64,000 nt of DNA from Mycobacterium shigaense (lineage in GTDB: Bacteria; Actinomycetota; Actinomycetes; Mycobacteriales; Mycobacteriaceae), in contig NZ_AP018164.1 in assembly GCF_002356315.1 (NCBI RefSeq), positions 2,604,001-2,668,000 on the forward strand, read 5' to 3'. Of the stretch, positions 26,120 through 34,355 are shown one piece after another (the first letter of the stretch is position 1; each line of letters starts with the position of its first letter). The translations under genes and the position numbers were made by a program. Below the pieces are notes generated by a model, which saw only the letters and a list, made by a program, of their open reading frames with translations, did not search any database and was not told where the DNA came from.

Positions 26120-26652
26120 CGACACCCGAATCGCGCGTCCGGACGGACAATCGGCTCGCCGACATGCCGATGATGCCCGTGGCATGCCGGCGCTGCGGGG
26201 CCCGGGTCCTGGTCCGCAAGAGCAGCTGGAATCAGACCAGTGTGCAGTGGAACGGCGACGCGATCGCCCGGTGCGCCGAACGCCATCAGGCGCAGCAGAT
26301 TTCGACGGACGGCCGGGGCATCTTTCTGGCGTGCTCGGCCCTGGGGGATTCGATCGTTGACGCGGCGCGGCGCGGCGAGTTGCCGGTTGTCGACTAGTGG
26401 CGCGCCGGTCAAGTCCCGCATGATTCGTTCGCTCCTCATGAACAGCGCAATGCTGCCGAGCATGAGTGCCAGGACGAAGCCCGCGAGGTCGGTGCTGGTG
26501 AGCCGGTGGGTGCTCATGTCGAGCACGGTGAGCCCGAGGGTGGCGCCAACGTTGAGGGCGAAGATCAGGCCGGTGTATCGGATGGGTGCGAGCACCTGGA
26601 CGACGAGCCCGATGACTGCGATGAACAAGGAGACCGATATTCGCGGGCCCAC
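26056..26652 (-). pseudogene. Possible remnant of a small membrane protein
   Basis: From a GTG at 26652 the minus strand encodes about 85 residues with three hydrophobic helices (SLFIAVIGLVVQVLAP, LIFALNVGATLGLTV, LAGFVLALMLGSIALFM) and a charged end (SERIMRDLTG). After about 26398 the frame continues antisense to the CxxC gene and into the end of kshA with no membrane or family features, stopping at 26056. The normal stop seems lost, so only 26398-26652 is likely meaningful. It could also be a chance hydrophobic frame. Confidence 0.35.
26116..26397 (+). CDS. Small CxxC protein coupled to KshA
   Basis: A 93-residue hypothetical protein starting at GTG 26116, which overlaps the KshA stop codon by four bases (GTGA). 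It has a CRRC motif near residue 25, then a third Cys followed by Glu-Arg-His (RCAERH), a possible zinc or iron-sulfur site, and a polar C-terminus. The tight coupling with kshA suggests a role with the oxygenase, for example as a small accessory or electron-transfer factor, but no family is known to me. No membrane helix is seen. Confidence 0.65.
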   Translation: MTTPESRVRTDNRLADMPMMPVACRRCGARVLVRKSSWNQTSVQWNGDAIARCAERHQAQQISTDGRGIFLACSALGDSIVDAARRGELPVVD

Positions 26653-26689
26653 GGCAGCGACGCGCGGATACTCGTGTGGCGGACGTGTT

Positions 26690-27525
26690 TCAGCGCCTGG
26701 TCGACGGCGATCGTTGCGCCGCAAGCACATTCGCTCGCTCCGTCATAGCAGACCCGACATACTCCGGCTCGGTGAGCAGGTAGAACCGGCCGTTGGCGGC
26801 CTGCTCGAAGATTCGCCCCGCCGCCGCCCGCGCGTCCATGGCCGCGGCCTTGACCTGCAGCATTGCCGCGCGGTGCGCCTCGGCGGCGGTGAGGTCGCCG
26901 CCCTGGGCAGCGTCCACGCCGCCCGCCGAATCGAAGATGTTGGATTTGACCGCCCCGGCAGCACCGCCTGCACGTGAATGTGATGGCCGTGTCCCGCCGA
27001 CTCGACGTCGAGATACAGGCACTCCGTCAGTGCGAGCACCGCGTGCTTGCTCGTGATGTAGGGCCCCTGCAACGGAATTGCCAACACCCCGCCGACCGAC
27101 GACAGGTTCCATACCCACGCGTGGTCGTCGATGGCCATCATCTTCGGCAAGAAGGCCCGCACGCCGTAGAACACGCCGCTGACGTTGATGTCGACGACCC
27201 GTTGCCAATTGGCCACCGGTGTGTCCCACAGGTAGCCGAACTGTTCGACTCCGGCGTTGTTGACCAACAGGCGCACCGGGCCAACGTCGCGGTAGGTCCG
27301 GTCCGCCAGTTCCTGCATTGCAACGGGATTGCGGACATCGGTCGGGACGGCGACGGCGGAACCCCCGCGGCCGCCGATCTCGTCCCGCACCGCCGCGATG
27401 GCGGCGCCGTCGGCGTCGGCGAGCACCACGGTCATGCCCAATTGGCTTGCCTGCCATGCCAACCCCGCACCGATGCCCGAGCCGGCTCCGGTAATGACGG
27501 CGACGCCCCCGGAGAAGTAGTTCAC
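26690..27525 (-). pseudogene. SDR oxidoreductase with C-terminal frameshift
   Basis: A short-chain dehydrogenase starting at GTG 27525, which overlaps the IclR stop (GTGA). Intact features: ITGAGSGIGAGLA, NNAGVEQFG, the catalytic Ser region NLSSVGG and the YITSK pair. Near 26957 the frame must shift by one base: the first frame turns into Arg/Pro-rich sequence after HVQAVLPG, while the neighbouring frame gives the expected AVKSNIFDSAGG and a normal helical C-terminus ending at 26690. It is a pseudogene or contains one sequencing indel. As last gene of the IclR unit it may have belonged to the aromatic/steroid pathway. Confidence 0.75.
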
Positions 27526-28352
27526 GCGTACTGCACGGCCCGCCGCGGCTCGGGACGTGCCGGCCGCAACGGCCGCAGCGGCTGCAGCGTGGGGGCTACG
27601 CATTGCGGCCCGCCCTCGATGTTGCGCCAAATCGCCATCGCCGTCATGCGCACCGGCGCGGTCAGGCGCTGATCGAACATCATGCGATTCATCGGGCCGC
27701 ACACCGACACGGCGGCGAGGACGTCCTGGTCCTCACCCGGGCTGCAGATGGGGGCTGCGACGCAGCCGAATCCGGCCAGCGACTCCTCGCGTTCGAATGC
27801 CACGCCGTGTGCGCGGACCTTGGCCAGTTCGATCGCCAGCTGCGAACTGGTGGAGATCGAGTACTTGGTCTTGCGGACGCGCAGATTCACCGCCGCGTGC
27901 TGGCCGGAGTAGGCCAGCATGGCTTTGCCGACGGCGGTGCAGTGGGCGGGCTGGCGCGACCCGACCCGGGTGGGCACCGCCGTGCCGCCGATCTTCTCCA
28001 GGTACACGACGTCGGGTGCGTCCAGGACAGCCAGGTGCACGACGAGGCCGGTGGCGCGGTGCAATTCGCCCAGCAGCGGGCTGGCGGCCCGGACCAACCG
28101 GTCTTGGTGCACCGCCAGCGAGCCTAGCTCCACCAGCCGCATCCCCAGCTCGTAGTCGCGGCCGCTGCGACGCAGCCAGCGCAGCTGCACCAACCGCTCC
28201 AGCATCCGGTGCGCCGACGAGCGCGGCAGGCCGGTGCGCCGGACGATCTGGGCGAGGGTGAGTCGGCCCGGTCCATCGAACGCGTCCAGGACCAGCGCGA
28301 TGCGGTCGATCACGGCGGTGGGCGTTTCGGCGGGCGCAACGGACTGTGACAT
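27522..28352 (-). CDS. IclR-family transcriptional regulator
   Basis: A 276-residue regulator starting at ATG 28352 with GGAGG about 7 nt upstream. The N-terminal winged helix (about residues 15-80) contains LTLAQIVRRTGLPRSSAHRMLERL. The C-terminal IclR effector domain holds YLEKIGGTAVP, the TAVGKAMLAY motif and a final VCGPMNRM region. IclR proteins often activate or repress aromatic catabolic operons and bind short palindromes upstream of their own gene. Two overlapping palindromes lie 16-47 bases upstream. The stop overlaps the start of the SDR gene. Confidence 0.92.
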   Translation of the reverse strand: MSQSVAPAETPTAVIDRIALVLDAFDGPGRLTLAQIVRRTGLPRSSAHRMLERLVQLRWLRRSGRDYELGMRLVELGSLAVHQDRLVRAASPLLGELHRATGLVVHLAVLDAPDVVYLEKIGGTAVPTRVGSRQPAHCTAVGKAMLAYSGQHAAVNLRVRKTKYSISTSSQLAIELAKVRAHGVAFEREESLAGFGCVAAPICSPGEDQDVLAAVSVCGPMNRMMFDQRLTAPVRMTAMAIWRNIEGGPQCVAPTLQPLRPLRPARPEPRRAVQYA

Positions 28353-28367
28353 CGATCCTCCAACCCC

Positions 28368-28399
28368 TATGTCGGGCCGACATATTCCTATTAGGAATA
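28368..28399. promoter_or_regulatory. Two overlapping 17-bp palindromes upstream of the IclR gene
   Basis: Positions 28368-28384 read TATGTCGG-G-CCGACATA and 28383-28399 read TATTCCTA-T-TAGGAATA. Each is a perfect 8-bp inverted repeat with one central base, and the two share the TA at 28383-28384, so centres are 15 bases apart. They lie 16 bases upstream of the IclR start. IclR-family dimers commonly bind palindromes of this size, and the TTCC/GGAA symmetry resembles known IclR sites. Autoregulation is likely. Confidence 0.7.
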
Positions 28400-28488
28400 C
28401 TCTGTCTACCACACGACTGTGGCGGCTGTCACACAACACGCGAAAGTCCGCCGCCGATCGCGTGGAGCCGGGCGCGGATTGACTCGGG

Positions 28489-29955
28489 TCAGCTCTTCGC
28501 GGCGGAGCGGCCTGCGCGGCGACCGTAAAAGCTGCCATCGCCGAGGGAGACGCCGCTGGCATAGCCCCACGCCGCTAGACCGGCCGTCGAACGCCCCGCG
28601 GCGAACAGCCCGGGAATGGGTTCGCCGCTGACGTGCAGCACCTCCGCGTCCAGGGTGGTGTTCAACCCGCCGAGGGTGAAACCGCCGGTGTTCTCGCGCA
28701 GGTCGATGGCGCCGACGGGGGAGCCGATCGGTTTCAGCCACTCCGGCTTCTTGTGCAGCAGGGGGTCCTCGCCTCGGGCGGCGCCGTCGTTGAAGGCGGT
28801 CACCGTGGACTGCAGCGAACCGGGCGGCAGGCCCATCGCCCGTTCCAGGTCGGCGATGTTATCGGCGACCCAGCTCGCCTCTCGCAGCATGAACTTCGGC
28901 GACCACGACGCCATCGCCTCGTCGTTGGCGTCGCTGTCGATGATCAGGTAGGCGACGTTGTCCTGGTGGTAGAGCGTGAGTTGGCCGATGCGGCCCGGGT
29001 AGGTGTCCTCGGCGACGTAGCGCTGGCCGCTTCCGTTGACCAAGATGCCGCGCACCAGCTGCTGCGGGTCGATGAAGATCGCGACCTCGGTGGCGTCCAT
29101 GTGCGCCAGGTCGGCGCCAAGCGCCTGCGCCATCCGGATCGCCTGCCCGTCGTGTTGCTCGATGGACGCGGCAGGCCGCCCGGCGATCCGGGGAGCGAAG
29201 CGCGCCACCATCGAGTCGTTGTACGCGAAGCTGCCGGTGGCGAGCACCACGCCGCTGCGAGCGCGAATCGTCAGTTCCGTGCCGTACCGGCGGGCGCGGA
29301 TGCCCACCACGCGGCCGTCGGATTCCACCACGAGGCTTTGCGCCCGCACGTCATAGAGCGCCCGGGCGCCGGCGGCGGTGGCCGTCTTGACGAGCGGCTT
29401 CATCAACATGTAGCCGGCACTCGCCTCGCCCTGCTTCTTGTTCGACATCTGCGGGACGTGCCCGCGCGGCGCGGGGGTCGCGATGGTGTTGAACGGGTAG
29501 GAGTTTTCGCCGCCGCTGTACATCAGGCCTTGGTCGCCCATCGGCTCCCAGCCGGGCTCGGCGAAGAACTCGGCCTTGAACGGGACGCCGCAGCCGACCA
29601 GCCAGTCGAAGTGGGCGACGCTGCCGGCGCAGTAGTCCGCGATCCGGTTCTCGTCGGCGCCCGGCCCCATCGCGATATTGAGGAAGGCCACCATGTTCTC
29701 GACGGAATCGGGGAAGCCACAAGCCTTTTGCAGTGGCGTGCCACCGCCGAGGTAGATGAACCCGCCCGCCATCGACGCCGCGCCGCCCCACGATCCCGTG
29801 CGCTCGAGGACCAGAACGTCGGCCCCGGCTCGCGCCGCCTCGACCGCCGCGGCGGCGCCGGCCACGCCATAGCCGGCAATGACGACGTCGGCCTCGTCGT
29901 CCCACGAGGTGATCGAGGAGGCGGGGACCGGCCTGACGTCGGTGTCGGGCGTCAT
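28489..29955 (-). CDS. KstD/fumarate-reductase-like FAD-dependent oxidoreductase
   Basis: A 488-residue flavoprotein, paralogous to the KstD-like protein at 23184-24953. The N-terminal FAD motif is VVIAGYGVAGAAAAVEAA, with LERTGSWGGAASMAGG after it, and the C-terminal FAD-binding segment is GLFAAGRSTAGLAAWGYASG. It differs from true KstD in that region, so dehydrogenation or reduction of a cyclic ketone is likely but the substrate is open. ATG 29955 overlaps the extradiol dioxygenase stop by four bases (ATGA), so it belongs to the HsaD-HsaA-HsaC-like operon. Confidence 0.85.
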   Translation of the reverse strand: MTPDTDVRPVPASSITSWDDEADVVIAGYGVAGAAAAVEAARAGADVLVLERTGSWGGAASMAGGFIYLGGGTPLQKACGFPDSVENMVAFLNIAMGPGADENRIADYCAGSVAHFDWLVGCGVPFKAEFFAEPGWEPMGDQGLMYSGGENSYPFNTIATPAPRGHVPQMSNKKQGEASAGYMLMKPLVKTATAAGARALYDVRAQSLVVESDGRVVGIRARRYGTELTIRARSGVVLATGSFAYNDSMVARFAPRIAGRPAASIEQHDGQAIRMAQALGADLAHMDATEVAIFIDPQQLVRGILVNGSGQRYVAEDTYPGRIGQLTLYHQDNVAYLIIDSDANDEAMASWSPKFMLREASWVADNIADLERAMGLPPGSLQSTVTAFNDGAARGEDPLLHKKPEWLKPIGSPVGAIDLRENTGGFTLGGLNTTLDAEVLHVSGEPIPGLFAAGRSTAGLAAWGYASGVSLGDGSFYGRRAGRSAAKS

Positions 29956-30860
29956 AACCGCATGGCTGCGGGCATCTCGCCCACCCAGTCGTGGCCCCAA
30001 TAGCTGTCGGCGGTGATTTCTTCCGCGGTGTAATAGGTTTCGTCGACCCGCATGCCGTCGGTGCCGAATTCGATGTCCCAGTCGCCGGGCGCCCGGACGT
30101 AGAACGAGATCATCTTGTCGTTGGTGTGGCGCCCCAGGGTCGACGACAATTGGAAGCCCTCGGCCTTGACCCGGTCCAGCGCCCGGCCCACCGCGTCGAG
30201 GTCGTCGACCTCGACCATGATGTGCACCAGCCGGGGGTCGCGCATGTGCGCCGCCGGCACGATCGCCAGGCTGTGGTGGCGCTCGTTGATCCCCAGGAAC
30301 CGAACCCGCATGGGCCCGAACTCTTTCGGCAGCGGCACCCGGAGTGCTCCGCGCGATCGGAAACCCAACACCTCGGTGTAGAAGTCGAACAGCCGGTCGG
30401 GATCCATGGTCGGCAGGACGACGTGGCCCATGCCCTGATCGCCGGTGACGAATTTCGCGCCGAACGGGGTGATGACCGGGCTGTGATCCAGCACCGCGCC
30501 GTGGAACACCTCGAGTGCGGTGCCGGCGGGATCCTCGAAAGTGATCACCTCTTCGACGCGCCGGGCCTCGGCGTCATCGGCGGACAGCTCCTTGAAAGCC
30601 ACTCCGGCACCGTCGAGGGTGGCCTTGACTCGCTGCAGCGCGGGGCGATCGCGCACTTCCCAGCCGATGGTGAGCACCCGGTCGGTCTCACCGGGCACCA
30701 CGATGAGCCGGGCCGCCCGCTCGTCCATCCGCAGATACAGCGCCGACGGATCCGGTCCCGTGCCCTGGGCGAAACCCAGGATACCGAAAGCGAATTGCCG
30801 CCAGCGGTCGATGTCGCTGGTCGAAATGGTGATGTAGCCAAGGCTTTTCAGGTCGCTCAC
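29952..30860 (-). CDS. HsaC-like extradiol ring-cleavage dioxygenase
   Basis: A 302-residue type I extradiol dioxygenase with two vicinal-oxygen-chelate repeats. The iron ligands are visible as His146 (GMGHVV), His213 (VHIMVE) and Glu264 (DIEFG). The same LGYI opening, YLRMDERAARLIVVPGE segment and TLGRHTND motif occur in mycobacterial HsaC, which meta-cleaves the catecholic steroid 3,4-DHSA. This is a paralog rather than the canonical gene, because the surrounding order and regulator differ from the hsa operon. ATG 30860 follows the HsaA-like stop by 18 bases. Confidence 0.88.
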   Translation of the reverse strand: MSDLKSLGYITISTSDIDRWRQFAFGILGFAQGTGPDPSALYLRMDERAARLIVVPGETDRVLTIGWEVRDRPALQRVKATLDGAGVAFKELSADDAEARRVEEVITFEDPAGTALEVFHGAVLDHSPVITPFGAKFVTGDQGMGHVVLPTMDPDRLFDFYTEVLGFRSRGALRVPLPKEFGPMRVRFLGINERHHSLAIVPAAHMRDPRLVHIMVEVDDLDAVGRALDRVKAEGFQLSSTLGRHTNDKMISFYVRAPGDWDIEFGTDGMRVDETYYTAEEITADSYWGHDWVGEMPAAMRL

Positions 30861-30878
30861 GGCTGGGGCCCTCCTTGT

Positions 30879-32072
30879 TCAGATCAGGGCCCGCAGCGGA
30901 CCCTCGGGCGGCTCGATGCCGAGTGAACTCAGCGCCGCTGCGTGGTAGGTGGTGCCGGGGACGTGGATGGCATGCATCTGACCGACATGCACATCACGCC
31001 AATACCGTTGCAGCGGCTTGTCCGTCCGCGCCGCATTGCCGCCCGAGCGAGCGAAGATCTCGTCAACCGCGGCCACCGCGCGCCATACCGCGCGGACCTG
31101 AGTACGGCGACCGGCCGCGCGGTCGGCGAACGAGACCTCCTTGCCGGCCGCGACCATGTCGTAGATCCGGTCGGCGTTGGCCAGCAGTTCCTGGCGGGCG
31201 GCGTTGATGTCGGCGGCCGCCTCGCCGATGGCGTGCATGACGTAGGGGTCGTCCTTGATGGCCGTTCCGGTCGCGCCGACGCGCTCCCGTTGGTAGTCCA
31301 GGTGCGCGGCCAGCGCGCCCTCGGCGATGCCGATGGTGGCCGCCGAGATGCCCAGCGGGAACATCGTCGACCACGGCATCAGGTACAGCGGCTCGGTCAT
31401 GCCGGCCTCGCGCTGGGCGGTGCCGTCCATCACCTTGGTCGCGTCCATGGTCCGGTAGGTCGGGACGAAAGCATCCTTGACGATGACGTCCTTCGAGCCG
31501 GTTCCCCGCAGTCCCACCACATCCCAGGAGTCGTCGACGATCTGGTAGTCCTTGCGCGGCAGGATCATGTGCAGCATCCGTGGCGGCATCAGCGGCATGC
31601 CATTGGTATCGCCGAGCATCGCGCCCAGGATGATCCAGTCGCAATGGTCGGTGCCCGAGCTGAATTGCCAGCGCCCGTTGAAGATGTAGCCGCCCTCTCC
31701 ATCATGCGCGGGTTTGGCGATGCCCTGCGGTGCGTACGGCGAGGCCATCCAGGTATCGACGTCGTCGGCCCAGATCTCGGCGGCGACTTTCGGGTCCGCG
31801 TAAGCCAACTGGTAGGGGTGCACGCCCACCACGCCGACGATCCACCCGGCGGCGGGATCCAGCGCGGCGGTGGCCATCGTCGTCTCGGCGAATTCGCGCG
31901 GGTGCACCTCGAACCCCTGATACTGCTTGGTCTGCAGCAGTCGGATCAGGCCGGCATTCTTCATCTGCTTGACGGTGTCGTCGGTGAGCCGGCCGATGCG
32001 TTCGGCTTCGGCGGCCTGGTCGCGCAATTGATCGGCCATGGCCACTACCCGGTCGATCACCCGGTCGCTCAT
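30879..32072 (-). CDS. HsaA-like flavin-dependent monooxygenase (acyl-CoA dehydrogenase fold)
   Basis: A 397-residue protein of the group D flavin monooxygenase/acyl-CoA dehydrogenase fold, like HsaA and p-hydroxyphenylacetate hydroxylase oxygenases. Supporting segments are AALDPAAGWIVGVVGVHPYQLA, the flavin-contact WQFSSGTDHCDWIILGA, DVVGLRGTGSKDVIVKDAFVP and the C-terminal RDVHVGQMHAIHVPGTT. HsaA hydroxylates 3-HSA to a catechol, giving the substrate for HsaC. It needs reduced FMN from HsaB, which is missing here; the flavin reductase at 8.7 kb is a remote candidate. The start ATG 32072 is 23 bases after the hydrolase stop. Confidence 0.88.
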   Translation of the reverse strand: MSDRVIDRVVAMADQLRDQAAEAERIGRLTDDTVKQMKNAGLIRLLQTKQYQGFEVHPREFAETTMATAALDPAAGWIVGVVGVHPYQLAYADPKVAAEIWADDVDTWMASPYAPQGIAKPAHDGEGGYIFNGRWQFSSGTDHCDWIILGAMLGDTNGMPLMPPRMLHMILPRKDYQIVDDSWDVVGLRGTGSKDVIVKDAFVPTYRTMDATKVMDGTAQREAGMTEPLYLMPWSTMFPLGISAATIGIAEGALAAHLDYQRERVGATGTAIKDDPYVMHAIGEAAADINAARQELLANADRIYDMVAAGKEVSFADRAAGRRTQVRAVWRAVAAVDEIFARSGGNAARTDKPLQRYWRDVHVGQMHAIHVPGTTYHAAALSSLGIEPPEGPLRALI

Positions 32073-32095
32073 GTCGGTGTCCTTACGTGAGTCGG

Positions 32096-32968
32096 CTAGC
32101 TGCGGGACAGGAATCCGAGCACCGTGCTTTCGAAGGCTTGCTTGGCCTCGATCATCGCCCAGTGCCCCGAGTTGGGGAATATGTGAAGTTCGGCGTTGGG
32201 GATCGTGCGCATGGGGATCAGCGCCATGTCGGGCGGGCTCACCCTGTCGTCGCGACCCCAGGTCAGCAGGGTCGGCGCCCTGACCTTGTGCATGACGGCC
32301 CACGGCAGCGGGCGGTCGGAGGCGGCCATCATGGCGTTCATCCCGGCGAAGGCCTCCTTGCCGTACATGCGGCGCGCGGCGGCCAGCGTCACCGGGTCGG
32401 AGGCCAGTTGCCAACGCTCCTCAACGAGTTCGTCGGTGATCAGCGCCTGGTCGTAGACCATTGATTTGAGCCAGTCGACGAGCCGCTGCCGGGTCGGGTC
32501 CTCGACGAATTCCTGTAGCAGCCGAATGCCCTCGCTCGGGCTGGCGCTGAAGATGTTGGTGCCGATGCCTCCGATGGTCACCAGCTTGCCGACGCGGTCC
32601 GGATTACCGATGGCGAAGTTGACACCGACCCCGCCACCCATCGAGTTGCCGACGATGTGCGCCGTCGCGACGTCGAGGGCGTCCAGGAACGCCGGCACCG
32701 CACCGAACGCGGTGACCATCGGGTGGCCGCCGAAGTCCTCGGTCACCCCGAAGCCGGGGAATTCCAAAATCAGGCAACGAAAGTGCTCGGCGAACGTGGG
32801 CAGGACGCCGCGGAAGTTGCGCCAGCCGGTGACGCCGGGCCCGGAGCCGTGCAGGAACAGCAGCACCGGAGCCGACGCGCAACCGCAGTCGTAATACCGC
32901 AAAGCGCCCTTCGGGGTACTGATTTCACGCAGGTCCTGTTCGACGGTCGTTTCGGAGCTGTTGGCCAC
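32096..32968 (-). CDS. HsaD-like meta-cleavage product hydrolase
   Basis: A 290-residue alpha/beta hydrolase of the C-C bond hydrolase group (HsaD, BphD). From GTG 32968 the nucleophile is Ser109 (GNSMGGG), the acid Asp240/241 (WGRDD) and His269 (NSGHW), close to the known HsaD triad numbering. The oxyanion segment LHGSGPGVTGW is typical. The enzyme would hydrolyse the ring-cleaved product of the HsaC-like dioxygenase. An AGGGTGG sequence precedes the GTG; upstream in-frame sequence belongs to the decayed DoxX gene. Confidence 0.88.
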   Translation of the reverse strand: MANSSETTVEQDLREISTPKGALRYYDCGCASAPVLLFLHGSGPGVTGWRNFRGVLPTFAEHFRCLILEFPGFGVTEDFGGHPMVTAFGAVPAFLDALDVATAHIVGNSMGGGVGVNFAIGNPDRVGKLVTIGGIGTNIFSASPSEGIRLLQEFVEDPTRQRLVDWLKSMVYDQALITDELVEERWQLASDPVTLAAARRMYGKEAFAGMNAMMAASDRPLPWAVMHKVRAPTLLTWGRDDRVSPPDMALIPMRTIPNAELHIFPNSGHWAMIEAKQAFESTVLGFLSRS

Positions 32969-33030
32969 GATGCCACCCTGCCATGTTGCCGAGGCACGCG
33001 GGAATGGTGTTCCGCTGATCGGGATCCCGG

Positions 33031-33463
33031 TCAGCGCCGGGCGGCCAGCAGGCGGTCGACGGAGTACGTGTTGTAGGTCCGGAAGGCCAGCACGCCGGCA
33101 AGCAGGCTCGCGTGCACGAGCTGATCGCCGATCACGTTGAAGTGCTCGATGGACGTCGCGCCCAGGACCAACACGATCATCACCGCGCCGGCGACGAGGG
33201 CGGCCGCGCGCGTCAGCGCGCCGGCCAACAGCAGCAGACCGGTGCTGAGCTCGGCGAAGGGGAGTGCGTAGCTGCACCCCGACACCAGGGCGGTCGGTAG
33301 CATCGAGGTCTTGAACTCGGCCACCAGCTGGGCGTGAAAGGTTCCGAGCTTGGGCATCCGGACCTGACCGTGCCCCAAGAGGCTGGGCCCCGATGGTCAA
33401 TCGGATCAGCAGATAGCCGATGCGGCGGTCGGTTCGTCCGGTCGCCGCCGGTGTAGCACACAT
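33031..33463 (-). pseudogene. DoxX-family membrane protein with one frameshift
   Basis: A DoxX/SURF4-type protein of about 143 residues. From ATG 33463 (GGAAGGA upstream) the frame gives RRIGYLLIRLTIGAQ, and after an indel near 33385 the neighbouring frame continues LLGHGQVRMPKLGTFH and three further membrane helices to the stop at 33031. Joined, it has the four helices expected for the family. The junction is in a GGGGCCCAG run. DoxX proteins are linked to redox and quinone pathways. It lies directly upstream of the HsaD-like gene on the same strand. Confidence 0.75.
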
Positions 33464-33499
33464 GGTTCGGTCCTTCCCCCGTGTCGCGATATACGAAAC

Positions 33500-33989
33500 C
33501 TACTGTGCCGCAAAACCTCCGGGCCGCGGGTCGGCCATGGCCGATCCAGGGGATGCCCAGTCGGCGGAGACCTTGCGATGCTTGATCAGCCAGCTGCCGC
33601 CGTTGGGCACCAGGGTGTCGCGATAGCGTCCGAAATGGTCGAGGCCCGATGTGGGTGACCACCGTGAAATAGCACGAGACCTGCGCCTGGTCCGGTGCAA
33701 CGGCCTCGAACAGCAGGCCTCGAACAGCAGGCCTCGAACAGCAGGTTGGTGACGTTGTGCCGGACGACCGGTTTGACGTCCACGGCATCGGCGAGGTTGG
33801 CCGTCACTCCGCCGAGAAAGGTGACGATCTCGGATCTGCCGCCCAGCGGGGCCGATCCGCGGTTCTCAGAACACCGTCGACGCAGAATGTTTCGGCAAGC
33901 CCGTCAACCCGTCCGGCGTCGCCGGACCAGTTGTACCGTGCCAGTGTGTCGCGGATCTGCTCCCGGGCGAGAAGTTCCCACAGCTCCAT
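33500..33989 (-). pseudogene. SnoaL-like protein broken by three frame disruptions
   Basis: An NTF2/SnoaL-fold protein of about 155 residues when reassembled. The start MELWELLAREQIRDTLARYNW is normal. A first one-base indel near 33845 shifts to EIVTFLGGVTANLADAVDV. A 14-bp tandem repeat at 33702-33743 adds two extra copies and shifts the frame again before VAPDQAQVSCYFTVVTHI. A third indel near 33650 restores DHFGRYRDTLVPNGG to the end at 33500. With a single repeat copy the frame through that part is restored exactly. It cannot make a folded product as written. Confidence 0.8.
33702..33743. repeat. Three perfect tandem copies of a 14-bp unit
   Basis: The unit GGCCTCGAACAGCA occurs at 33702-33715, 33716-33729 and 33730-33743 with no mismatch. 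The unit length is not a multiple of three, so the two extra copies add 28 bases and shift the SnoaL-like reading frame by one. The expansion looks like replication slippage. Confidence 0.9.
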
Positions 33990-34019
33990 CGCCGTGACTC
34001 TAGTCGGGCGCGCGGTGAG

Positions 34020-34202
34020 TTACTTGACGATGCGGGGCCGGAAGCCCTGTCTTGATACCGGCGTGATGCCGCTGAGGTCGAACACGGCGATCAGTGCCCG
34101 CAAAAGGTCCGGGGACCATTCGTCCCACGGTTCGGCCTCGACCCGATCCAGCAGCTCGCTGCGCAGACGTTCGACGTCCACCGGCTGCTGCTGGTCGGTC
34201 AT
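34020..34202 (-). CDS. Small conserved hypothetical protein, 60 aa
   Basis: A 60-residue acidic-amphipathic protein (MTDQQQPVDVERLRSELLDR, then EPWDEWSPDLLRALIAVFDLSG) that probably forms helices. No Cys, signal peptide or membrane segment. The start is ATG 34202. It lies between the broken SnoaL gene and the PPOX protein, which is on the other strand. I do not recognise the family; composition and codon use look like a real gene. Confidence 0.6.
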   Translation of the reverse strand: MTDQQQPVDVERLRSELLDRVEAEPWDEWSPDLLRALIAVFDLSGITPVSRQGFRPRIVK

Positions 34203-34355
34203 GGCCGCATGCTTTCCAAGGAGTGGTTAAGGTCGGTTGTAGTGAACGCTAGGGCCACGGCGGCGCGGTTGCCTAGCCAACTTGTCAAATTCAAATGTGC
34301 CGGGTCCCCGCCGCCTTCGGGAATGAATCGGCACTCCGGCGGCGTAGCACAACGC

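Noticed and set aside
34280..34300. KstR-like AACTTGTC before the PPOX gene
   Set aside because: The second half reads GTC rather than GTT and the outer bases do not fit.
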